From assembly GCF_000771225.1 (NCBI RefSeq), contig NZ_JDTZ01000005.1:124001-188000 (forward strand): a DNA stretch of 64,000 nt, read 5' to 3'. This DNA comes from Bifidobacterium pseudolongum subsp. pseudolongum DSM 20099 (lineage in GTDB: Bacteria > Actinomycetota > Actinomycetes > Actinomycetales > Bifidobacteriaceae). The translations under genes were made by a program, and so were the position numbers. Positions 53,761 through 61,179 of this stretch are shown here, piece after piece; position 1 is the first letter of the stretch, and every line of letters begins with the position of its first letter. The notes below the pieces were generated by a model. The model was not told the DNA's origin, ran no database searches, and was given only the letters and a program-made list of their open reading frames with translations.

Positions 53761-53805
53761 TGTGATTGCGGGGCGTGTGCACACTGCACACGCCCCGCAA
53801 TCACA
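53761..53805. terminator. 20-bp stem terminator between pknB and the amidotransferase gene
   Basis: TGTGATTGCGGGGCGTGTGC pairs perfectly with its complement around ACACT. It lies 20 bp after pknB and 37 bp from the convergent gene's stop, so it can serve both. There is no U-tract. Confidence 0.8.
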
Positions 53806-53842
53806 TCGGGCCGCATTCGCGGACCCCGGACGAATCCGTCTG

Positions 53843-54529
53843 TCAGCGCACGATCTTGGGCTGCAGGCCGATGCTGCGCTCCACTGCGCTCTCCTGGCCG
53901 CACTCAGCGAGCCAGTTGGCGAACACACGGTAGCCGTCCTGCGTCATCACCGATTCGGGGTGGAACTGCACGGCGACCATCGGCAGTTCGCGATGGCGGA
54001 TGGCCTGCACGATGTGGTCGTCCACCGTCCACGCGGTCACCTCGAGCTCGCCCGTCACCGACTGCGGCTCCACGGCGAGCGAATGGTAGCGTGTGACGAC
54101 CATCGGGTTCGCCACGCCCGCGAAGATCTCGTCGTCCACATGCTCCACAAGGCTCGTCTTGCCGTGCATGATCGTCGGCGCGTGGCTCACCGTGCAGCCG
54201 AACACCTCGGCGAGCGCCTGCATGCCCAGGCACACGCCGAACATCGGCTTGCGTTCGCGCGCGCACAGCCGGATCACGTCTTCGCTCACGCCGGAGTCGG
54301 CGGGCGCACCAGGGCCGGGCGAGATCAGCACGCCGTCATAGCCGTCGAGCGCGCCGTCCGCCTGCACGTCGAAGGCGTCGTTGCGCACCACGGTCACCTC
54401 GGCGCCCAAGGTCTTCAGATACCCGACAATCGTGTATACAAACGAATCGTAATTGTCTATCACAAGGATGCGCGCGGCGTCATCCGCGGCTCCGGTGGTG
54501 TGGTCGTTGGCCTGTTCCATAGCATTCAT
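53843..54529 (-). CDS. Glutamine amidotransferase (PabA/TrpG type)
   Basis: The 228-residue class I amidotransferase has LVIDNYDSFVYTI, an oxyanion loop SPGPGAP, the catalytic Cys in GVCLGMQ, and the His/Glu pair in FHPES. It supplies ammonia to anthranilate or aminodeoxychorismate synthase. No synthase subunit gene is adjacent, so the choice between tryptophan and folate pathways is open. A hydrophilic stretch of about 20 residues precedes the core. Confidence 0.9.
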   Translation of the reverse strand: MNAMEQANDHTTGAADDAARILVIDNYDSFVYTIVGYLKTLGAEVTVVRNDAFDVQADGALDGYDGVLISPGPGAPADSGVSEDVIRLCARERKPMFGVCLGMQALAEVFGCTVSHAPTIMHGKTSLVEHVDDEIFAGVANPMVVTRYHSLAVEPQSVTGELEVTAWTVDDHIVQAIRHRELPMVAVQFHPESVMTQDGYRVFANWLAECGQESAVERSIGLQPKIVR

Positions 54530-54554
54530 CTTAGGGCTCTCTCTTGTCTGGTCG

Positions 54555-55652
54555 TCAGATCGTCACGTAATTCGACATCTGTTTGAGGAACTCGATATTG
54601 CCGGCGGCCCACGGGAATCCCCACTGGAACAGCGCGCACACCGCGGCGAACACGAGCAGCAGCACGAGCAGCCAGCGCACCGGCGCGGCGCCCGGCTGGT
54701 GGCGCAGCAGCCAGCCGTAGATGTCGGCGTCGGGCAGCGGCGTGCGGCCTTCTCGGATCGCACGCAGCGCCGGCCAGCGCCATGCGACGGCGGCGGCCGC
54801 GAACACGAGCGCGTAGACGGCGAGCGCGCCCCACACGTACGGCGCGAGCGAGCCGATCGATGTGAAGAACGACTGTTTCTCGTTGTTCACGAACTGCACG
54901 GCGCCGTCGGGGCCCTCCTTGGCGAGCTCCTGCGGAATGCCGTCGGCCACCTTGGCCCAGTATGCGAGTTCGCCGAAGCTGATCCAGCGGTGCGTGGGCG
55001 TCGTGTATTTCGGCTCGCATGTGGTCATCGTGATCATGCGCTTGGTCGGCGCTTCGCCCGGGTGTTCGGGGTTCGGCCCGATCACCGAACCGTCGTCCGG
55101 GGTCACGATTGTGTAGTTCGTGTATTGGTAGACGTACCAGTAGTCCTGCGAGCGGATCACGATCGCGTCGCCCGGCTGCAGCCGGTCCACGTCGCCGAGC
55201 GGCTGGCCGTAGCCGTTGCGGTGGCCGGCGATCGCGAAATTGCCCACTTGGCCGGGCATCTGCGAGATCTCGTAATGCCCCAGCCCGTGCTGGTTGAGTT
55301 CCACGAGCGACGTGCCCTGCACCAGGTTGCGCTCCCACTGGTCGCCGAAGCGCGGAATGTACACGCGCGCCATCAGCTCGCCCGCGCGCGCGGATTCGGG
55401 TTGCACAGGCGGCTCGCCTTGCTGCGGCTGCGCGATTGTGAGCGCGCCGCCGGCGTCGGGCTGCGCCCAGGCGACCTGTTGGCGCGTCTCTTCCTGCACA
55501 TGCGCGGATTCCACGCCCGTCCACCACTGCATCCATGCGACGTACAGGCCGCAGATCGCGGCGAAGGTGAGCAGGACCTCGGCGATGATTGTGACAATCG
55601 ACCGCGAGACGCTGTGGCGCGGCGCGGGCGCGGATTGCTGGCTGTGTTTCAT
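54555..55652 (-). CDS. Class E-type sortase
   Basis: The 365-residue protein has an N-terminal membrane helix (about 20-42), a sortase domain (about 95-260) with catalytic His in IAGHRNGYG, Cys in TMTTCEPKY and Arg in THRWISFGEL, and two more hydrophobic segments at the C-terminal end. It anchors exported proteins to peptidoglycan. No obvious substrate gene is next to it. GAGGGG precedes the ATG. Confidence 0.92.
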   Translation of the reverse strand: MKHSQQSAPAPRHSVSRSIVTIIAEVLLTFAAICGLYVAWMQWWTGVESAHVQEETRQQVAWAQPDAGGALTIAQPQQGEPPVQPESARAGELMARVYIPRFGDQWERNLVQGTSLVELNQHGLGHYEISQMPGQVGNFAIAGHRNGYGQPLGDVDRLQPGDAIVIRSQDYWYVYQYTNYTIVTPDDGSVIGPNPEHPGEAPTKRMITMTTCEPKYTTPTHRWISFGELAYWAKVADGIPQELAKEGPDGAVQFVNNEKQSFFTSIGSLAPYVWGALAVYALVFAAAAVAWRWPALRAIREGRTPLPDADIYGWLLRHQPGAAPVRWLLVLLLVFAAVCALFQWGFPWAAGNIEFLKQMSNYVTI

Positions 55653-55688
55653 GATTCCCCTCGTGTATCTCCCTGTTGATGTACGGGA

Positions 55689-56426
55689 CTACTCATCCAC
55701 GCGCGCGTACTGCAGCGGCTGCAGCAGCAGCGGTGTGCCCGCGAATTCCAGGCGCTCTTCGTCCTTGACCTCGTACCCCAGGCCGAACGCGCCCACATAC
55801 TGTTTGTAAATCTGCACGGCCTGCGAATTGTCGAGCGCGTACTTCATCAGTTCGGGCGGGCCGATCGCGGAGATCGTGAACGGCGGCGAATACTTCTTGC
55901 CCTGCAGCAGCAGCACATTGCCCGAGCAGATCACCGCGGACGTGGGCAGCAGGCGTTGCCCCATCACTTCCATCGATTCAGCGCCCCCGGCCCACAGCGC
56001 GTTGACCACGGCCTCCACATCCTGCTGGTGCACCACGTATTTGTCCCAGTCCACACTTGAGCCTGCGGTGTCGGCCACGCTTTGCCACATCGACGAATCG
56101 TTGAGCGTCACGGTGATACCGGGACCCTCCACCGCCGGGAGCATCGTGCTCGAGCCTGCGTTCTCGCTCGCCGTGGACTTGCGGCTGTCCTCCTGCGCGC
56201 TCAGGGCGCCCACCTGCGCACTGAGCTCATTGACCTCCTGCTGCAGCCTGTCGGCCTGTTTCACACGGTTCTCCACGAGTTCCGCGGCGTCGGATGAGAC
56301 CGTGGTCGTGCGGTTGACGCGCATGTTGGTGACGAGCAGAAAGCCCGCGAATATGATCACCAGGAACACGGAAATACTGCCGATCAGTGTTTTCCGTGTG
56401 CCGTGCTTGGGTGTACGCTTCGCCAT
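55689..56426 (-). CDS. DUF881 membrane protein
   Basis: The 245-residue protein has one N-terminal membrane helix, a coiled coil (VENRVKQADRLQQEVNELSAQVGALSAQ), and a DUF881 domain (GPGITVTLNDS ... VNALWAGGAESMEVMGQRL). DUF881 genes often sit beside crgA and sortases in actinobacteria and are thought to take part in division; no activity is established. CGGAGGCGGC precedes the ATG. The sortase gene follows 36 bp downstream. Confidence 0.9.
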   Translation of the reverse strand: MAKRTPKHGTRKTLIGSISVFLVIIFAGFLLVTNMRVNRTTTVSSDAAELVENRVKQADRLQQEVNELSAQVGALSAQEDSRKSTASENAGSSTMLPAVEGPGITVTLNDSSMWQSVADTAGSSVDWDKYVVHQQDVEAVVNALWAGGAESMEVMGQRLLPTSAVICSGNVLLLQGKKYSPPFTISAIGPPELMKYALDNSQAVQIYKQYVGAFGLGYEVKDEERLEFAGTPLLLQPLQYARVDE

Positions 56427-56531
56427 GCCGCCTCCGAAATATGGTGATTTTGCTCAAATGGCCGTTGTGGACTTCGCGTTTCGAGTGCAACCACTATGAT
56501 AACCAGTAGCCTATTAAAGGAGATAAGACAA

Positions 56532-57011
56532 ATGGCTGACGAAGAGCTGCACACAACACCCACGGATGGCCAGACTGAGGTTGAGGCGAGCGTGACGGTG
56601 GAGGAAGCCGAGCCAACCACTGCCGATCAGGGCAAGGGCGCGCACGACGACCACCCCACGCTGGCCGAGGCCGCCACCTATGTGGAGAACGACGAGATTC
56701 CGCTCGGCAAGATCCAGAGTGTGCTCGATTCCACGGTGGACGAATCCCAGCTGACCCCGCAGATGCGCCGCATGATGCAGCGCCAGAAGGAGAACTCCAA
56801 GCGTGTCGAAGAGAGCATCAAGGGCACCAAGGCCAACCCGAGCTGGTATGTGCCGCTGTTCTGCACGCTCATGGTGATCGGCCTCGTCTGGGCCGTGGTG
56901 TTCTACCTGACCAACAACACCTACCCGATTCCGGGCATCGGCTTCTGGAACCTCGCCATCGCGTTCGGCTTCATCCTGGTCGGGTTCCTGATGACCGTGG
57001 GCTGGCGCTGA
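56532..57011 (+). CDS. crgA: CrgA-like cell division protein
   Basis: The 159-residue protein has a long acidic N-terminal region and two C-terminal membrane helices in the CrgA pattern (NPSWYVPLFCTLMVIGLVWAV and PGIGFWNLAIAFGFILVGFLMTVGWR). CrgA recruits division proteins in actinobacteria. Typical CrgA is about 90 residues, so the N-terminal extension is long. AAAGGAGATAAG precedes the ATG. Confidence 0.9.
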   Translation: MADEELHTTPTDGQTEVEASVTVEEAEPTTADQGKGAHDDHPTLAEAATYVENDEIPLGKIQSVLDSTVDESQLTPQMRRMMQRQKENSKRVEESIKGTKANPSWYVPLFCTLMVIGLVWAVVFYLTNNTYPIPGIGFWNLAIAFGFILVGFLMTVGWR

Positions 57012-57023
57012 GCGCCCCCATAT

Positions 57024-58298
57024 TCATGTGGTTGCGGGCGGGGCTTTGTGCGCGAGGATCAGCACATGGCGCCCGCCCGCGTCCGTTGTGGCGAACAGAT
57101 AGTTGCTGCCACCGTCTTTGAGTTTGAGTCTCCTGCGCAGCTGCGGCGCGGTGAGCGGGAAATTGCGCACGGTGATGTTCGCGTGCGTCACGCCTTCCAG
57201 CAGCGCTTTGAGTTCGCGCTTGCCCATGCCGCCTGTGCGTGCGATCTCGAACGCGCGCCCGGGCACCGCCCCCACCGGCTGTTCGCCCACGAACAGGTGG
57301 CTGTTCGGGCCGATCTGCGCAAGGCCGGGGCATTGCCGTTGCAGTGCGGCGAACGCACCCGCCTTCATGATCGACGCGTTCGGCTCCACCAAATAGCGCA
57401 TCCGCTCGATTGACCCGGCCGGCGCGATCGACGGCCGCTGGTCCTCGGCGGTGGTGAATGTCACCGTATCGCCGTCATTGATGCAATCCACGCGCACATC
57501 ATCATGCGGCGCGCGCGTGAGCATGAGTAGCAGCTCCTTGCACTCGTTGCCCGTGGAGACCACGGCCACGCGCTGCACCGCCCCGCCGAAGTCCTCGACC
57601 GTCTTGCGCCAGTCGAGCATCGGCGAGAGTTTGACCATCACCACCGGCGCCTTGGCGAGCAGTTCGCCGCGCAGGGCGAGCACGTCCGGCGTGCAGTCCT
57701 CGATCGCATAGGTGCGCGATCCGTGTGCATCGCGGCGCGCGGGGTCCACATAGATCATGCTGGCGGGCGGCATGGCGCGCAGGAACTCCACGCCGTCGGC
57801 GCACTCCACGCGCACGTTGCGCACGCCGAGCGCGTGCAGGTTGTGTGCGGCGAGCGCGCACAGCTGCGGCTGGCGTTCCACATACACCGCCTCGTCGAAC
57901 TGCTGCGCGAGCGCCCAGAAATCCACGCCCAAGCCGCCCGTCAAGTCCACAAGCCGCGTGGGGTGCGGCAGGCCGGCGATGAGCTCACAGGCCAACCGGG
58001 CCTTGGTGCGCGCGGTGAACTGCGACGAGCACTGCTCCATCGGCACATGCGCGGGGTAGACCACACCGCTGCACGCCGCCCACGCGGGCAGTTTGGTACG
58101 TGCGATGCGCCGTCCGGCGATCTGGTCGAGCGCGAACGGCAGGTCGAGCCCCGGCTCGCCGCGTTTGGCGTGCAGGGCGAGGTCGTGAGGGTCCTCGCCG
58201 GCATGCGTGTCGATGAACGCGCGCGTGGTCTCGGATATGTGGATTCGCGCGATGTCGCTCGCGTGCGGCGCGGCATCACGGGGGATATGGTTCGGCAT
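57024..58298 (-). CDS. Class I SAM methyltransferase with THUMP-like domain
   Basis: The 424-residue protein has a Rossmann methyltransferase core (LVDLTGGLGVDFWALAQ, IYVDPARRD) and a C-terminal THUMP-like region. Such proteins are widespread in bacteria and probably modify RNA, but the target is not known. It is convergent with crgA with a 12-bp gap. The start ATG lacks a clear ribosome site. Confidence 0.85.
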   Translation of the reverse strand: MPNHIPRDAAPHASDIARIHISETTRAFIDTHAGEDPHDLALHAKRGEPGLDLPFALDQIAGRRIARTKLPAWAACSGVVYPAHVPMEQCSSQFTARTKARLACELIAGLPHPTRLVDLTGGLGVDFWALAQQFDEAVYVERQPQLCALAAHNLHALGVRNVRVECADGVEFLRAMPPASMIYVDPARRDAHGSRTYAIEDCTPDVLALRGELLAKAPVVMVKLSPMLDWRKTVEDFGGAVQRVAVVSTGNECKELLLMLTRAPHDDVRVDCINDGDTVTFTTAEDQRPSIAPAGSIERMRYLVEPNASIMKAGAFAALQRQCPGLAQIGPNSHLFVGEQPVGAVPGRAFEIARTGGMGKRELKALLEGVTHANITVRNFPLTAPQLRRRLKLKDGGSNYLFATTDAGGRHVLILAHKAPPATT

Positions 58299-58439
58299 AG
58301 CACCATTGTAGGAACATCATTCCCAGCATCATTCCCAGACGAACGTCATACGGAGAGCCACATAGCATGGCGTCCGCCTGGCTGGGGCAGACGGACGCCA
58401 TATACACAGGGCCAGCATGTCTTCTGACATAACGTGAAA

Positions 58440-58667
58440 TGTGGATAACTGAATTGCCACTATATATGGGATTCACTGTATTGAGAATCCCTAATTATAC
58501 TTGGAATTCCGCCGATTCTCAGTAATGTGGATAACTTCTGTCCACATTGTCCACAAGTGGAAAACCATAGAGATATCAACATTTGTGGATTATCCTGTGG
58601 ATAACTTTTGCCTGAATCCTCACGATATCCCCGACTTATCCACACAGTTTTCCACATCTGTGGATAA
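58440..58667. other. DnaA-box cluster, candidate oriC
   Basis: Five perfect DnaA boxes (TTATCCACA or its complement) occur at 58440, 58526, 58596, 58636 and 58659. Three with one mismatch occur at 58547, 58584 and 58648. An AT-rich stretch (58449-58510) separates the first from the rest and could be the unwinding element. No dnaA, dnaN or gyr gene is in the window. The rest of the 402-bp gap between the methyltransferase and rhomboid genes has nothing else visible. Confidence 0.8.
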
Positions 58668-58700
58668 CTACATGCGTGTAATTCCTTCACATTGCATCAT

Positions 58701-59504
58701 TCACCCCAGATTGGCGGTCCAGACCGCATTCTGCAACGCCGGATTCCCCGCGTTGCAGAATGCGAACATCACCACCATGATCCCCACGAACACACCGCCA
58801 TATATGCCGATGCGCACAAGCGTCGATTTGCGCCGCAGCGCGGGCACGCCGTCGATTGTGAGCAGCGTGAGCAGACCACCCACGACGAATCCGCCCAGAT
58901 GCGCCTGCCAGGCGATGTTCGGCGTGATGAGCGGCATCAGGAAGTTGATGCCCATCCAAATGAGCATCGAGCGCAGGTCCTCGCCCACCTTGCGGTAGAC
59001 CACGAGACACGCGGCGAACAGACCGAACAGCGCGCCCGACGCGCCATACGACGCGGTGAGCCAGTTGAACTGGTTGCCACTCAACGCGGCCCACACCATC
59101 ATGCCCATGCCGCCGCCGATGCCCGAGACGGCATACAGCACCAGATACGCCCAGTGCCCCATGAGGCGTTCGAGGAACGGCCCAACCGCCCATAATGTGA
59201 GCATGTTGAACAGGATATGGAATATCGACCGTGGTTCGTGCAGAAACATCGACGTGATGAACGTCCACGGCTCGCGGAACGCGGAAGCCGGCTGGAACAT
59301 GCCGAACTGCAGCAGTCCGTTGAGCAGCTGCGGCGCCAGGAAACTCAGCAGCAGCTCCACGATCCACAGCGCGATGCACACCAGCATGATCGCAACGGTC
59401 GCCACGGGGTCGTTGTTGCGCCAGCGGGTGCAGATGGATCGCGCGGAAAACACCTGCCGCATACGGGGGGAATCGGGGAACAGACTGAAACGTTGATGTG
59501 CCAT
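58701..59504 (-). CDS. Rhomboid-family intramembrane serine protease
   Basis: The 267-residue protein has six or seven membrane helices with the catalytic Ser in YGASGALFGL and His in WQAHLGGFVVG; an Asn in HILFNMLTLW matches the oxyanion region. It cleaves membrane proteins within the bilayer; substrates are unknown. The ATG at 59504 follows AGGGTGG. The frame is open 8 codons further. Confidence 0.93.
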   Translation of the reverse strand: MAHQRFSLFPDSPRMRQVFSARSICTRWRNNDPVATVAIMLVCIALWIVELLLSFLAPQLLNGLLQFGMFQPASAFREPWTFITSMFLHEPRSIFHILFNMLTLWAVGPFLERLMGHWAYLVLYAVSGIGGGMGMMVWAALSGNQFNWLTASYGASGALFGLFAACLVVYRKVGEDLRSMLIWMGINFLMPLITPNIAWQAHLGGFVVGGLLTLLTIDGVPALRRKSTLVRIGIYGGVFVGIMVVMFAFCNAGNPALQNAVWTANLG

Positions 59505-59701
59505 ACCCGCCACCCTACCAATGCGCACAGCCCGACCGGTTCCCGCGCGCGGATGGGGTAAGCTGGAAGGCGGGTGTACATGCCAGCCGAACCCGACTTG
59601 CCATCAGCACAATGCGGTCGCACAGATGCGGCCTTGGCTTTATGATGGAGAGCAGAGTTGGCTGGGGACACCGGTCAACGCCAACATGGAAAGGAGCCGT
59701 C

Positions 59702-59929
59702 ATGGAGAATCATAAGTCTTCAAACGGTTGGAAGTTCTTCGCGCTGCTCTTCGGCGCCCTGCTCGCCGCAGTCGTGGGCGTCTACGTCTACAAGCAGCAG
59801 AACCCAGATTACGATCCGTGGGAGGAACCGTGGGAGAACAGCTCTTCCCCCGTTGATCTGACGCTCGCGAAAGGCAAGACGGAAGACGACCGGAACAAGG
59901 CCGACGCCCCTGCCGCAGACGCCGCCTGA
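59702..59929 (+). CDS. Small single-span membrane protein
   Basis: The 75-residue protein has one membrane helix (about 11-29) followed by an acidic tail (DPWEEPWEN). A strong AAAGGAGCCG site precedes the ATG and a terminator follows. No family is recognised. Confidence 0.75.
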   Translation: MENHKSSNGWKFFALLFGALLAAVVGVYVYKQQNPDYDPWEEPWENSSSPVDLTLAKGKTEDDRNKADAPAADAA

Positions 59930-59978
59930 TGGTTCGGATACTGATTGGGGTGGCGCATAGCGCCAACGCCCCAGCATG

Positions 59979-60005
59979 AAGGCCGCACCGCTGTGGTGCG
60001 GCCTT
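59979..60005 (+). terminator. Terminator of the small membrane protein gene
   Basis: AAGGCCGCACC and GGTGCGGCCTT form a perfect 11-bp stem with a 5-base loop, followed by TTCG. Confidence 0.75.
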
Positions 60006-60190
60006 TCGCATTGCCCGCACATGCGGCGACAAGGACGTCGACATGCCACGGCGATGCAACCGTTTTCGGACACCGAATTGCCGCGAAAATCAGTGTGCCA
60101 TATACTCAGAACCACCATATTGCTGTGTTGCGATCATCGCTGTTTGCAAACGTTAGCGGCACTGTACAACACTGACACCAAGGAGAGCCA

Positions 60191-60994
60191 ATCAGGACCG
60201 ACCCGTTTGCCACGCCTGACCCGCAAGCGCCCCAGGAGCCGACCCCCGTGTACGACTCCGCGAATCCTGCAGGCAGCGCGCCGCGGGCGCCGCAGCCGAA
60301 CGAACCCGCGCCGGTTCTCTACGGTGAGTCCGTCACGTTCACGGAGACGAGCACGCCTGCACCGAACTCGTCGCCGGCGTACGGTGCGCCCGCAGACCCG
60401 TCTGCAGCGACGTTCAGCGCACCCGCGTACAGCGCGTCGGTGGATCCGAACGCCGCGGCATTCAACGCACCTGCTTACGGCGGCGCCCCTGCGGCTGAAC
60501 CGCCGATCAACATGCTGTGGTATGGCATCGACTTCCTGAACGCGATCAAGCGTTTCTTCACCAAGTACGCCACGTTCTCGGGCCGCGCCTCGCGGGGTGA
60601 ATTCTGGTGGGTCATGTTGTTCCTCTTCCTCGTCTCCTTCGTGTTCAACCTGCTCACCCGCGCGTCCAGCTTCTTCAACGTGCTGAGCGCGATCTGGGGC
60701 CTCGCCATACTCGTGCCGCAGATCGCGCTCGCCGTGCGCCGTGTGCACGACGCGAACCTGCCGGGCGGCTGGGTCGCGCTCCCCTACGGCATTGAGGTAG
60801 TGGGTGCCATGGTGATCTCTTTCTCGATGGTCGGCACCGTGGCGTCGGGCCTGAGCGGCAGCAGCAGCGGACTCGGCGGCGGCGTGGTTGGCATGCTGAT
60901 CGGCGCACTGATCGTGCTCGGCGGCGCGGTGACCGCGATCGTGCTCTTCGCCAAGCAGAGCGATCCGCAGGGCGCACGCTTCGACCGCCGATAA
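60191..60994 (+). CDS. DUF805 membrane protein
   Basis: The protein has a Pro/Ala-rich cytoplasmic N-terminal part and a DUF805 domain (KRFFTKYATFSGRASRGEFWWVMLF, then VRRVHDANLPGGW) with four helices. The start is odd. The best ribosome site (AAGGAGAG, 60180-60187) stands the right distance before an ATC at 60191, in frame, giving (M)RTDPFATPDPQAP. The first conventional start is GTG at 60248, preceded by AGGAG at a longer spacing. Length is 267 or 248 residues. Function of DUF805 proteins is unknown. Confidence 0.8.
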   Translation: MRTDPFATPDPQAPQEPTPVYDSANPAGSAPRAPQPNEPAPVLYGESVTFTETSTPAPNSSPAYGAPADPSAATFSAPAYSASVDPNAAAFNAPAYGGAPAAEPPINMLWYGIDFLNAIKRFFTKYATFSGRASRGEFWWVMLFLFLVSFVFNLLTRASSFFNVLSAIWGLAILVPQIALAVRRVHDANLPGGWVALPYGIEVVGAMVISFSMVGTVASGLSGSSSGLGGGVVGMLIGALIVLGGAVTAIVLFAKQSDPQGARFDRR

Positions 60995-61016
60995 GCGGCC
61001 AATCATACAATCAAGG

Positions 61017-61041
61017 GCGCATCCTTTGGGATGCGCTTTTT
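61017..61041 (+). terminator. Terminator of the DUF805 gene
   Basis: GCGCATCC and GGATGCGC form an 8-bp stem with a 4-base loop, followed by TTTTT. Confidence 0.88.
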
Positions 61042-61121
61042 CATGCCCCATGGACCACCCACCCCACTGTACCCCGCCCATTCCCTCCTAATTACGGGCA
61101 GTGCTCGTGCCGCCACATAAG

Positions 61122-61155
61122 AAGACGCCCCGGGCTTACAAACCCGGGGCGTCTT
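61122..61155. terminator. Terminator of glgP
   Basis: AAGACGCCCCGGG and CCCGGGGCGTCTT form a 13-bp perfect stem. It lies 24 bp beyond the glgP stop and can also end rightward transcripts, which meet TTTT. Confidence 0.85.
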
Positions 61156-61179
61156 TTCTCAGTCGCTAATGCGCACGGC

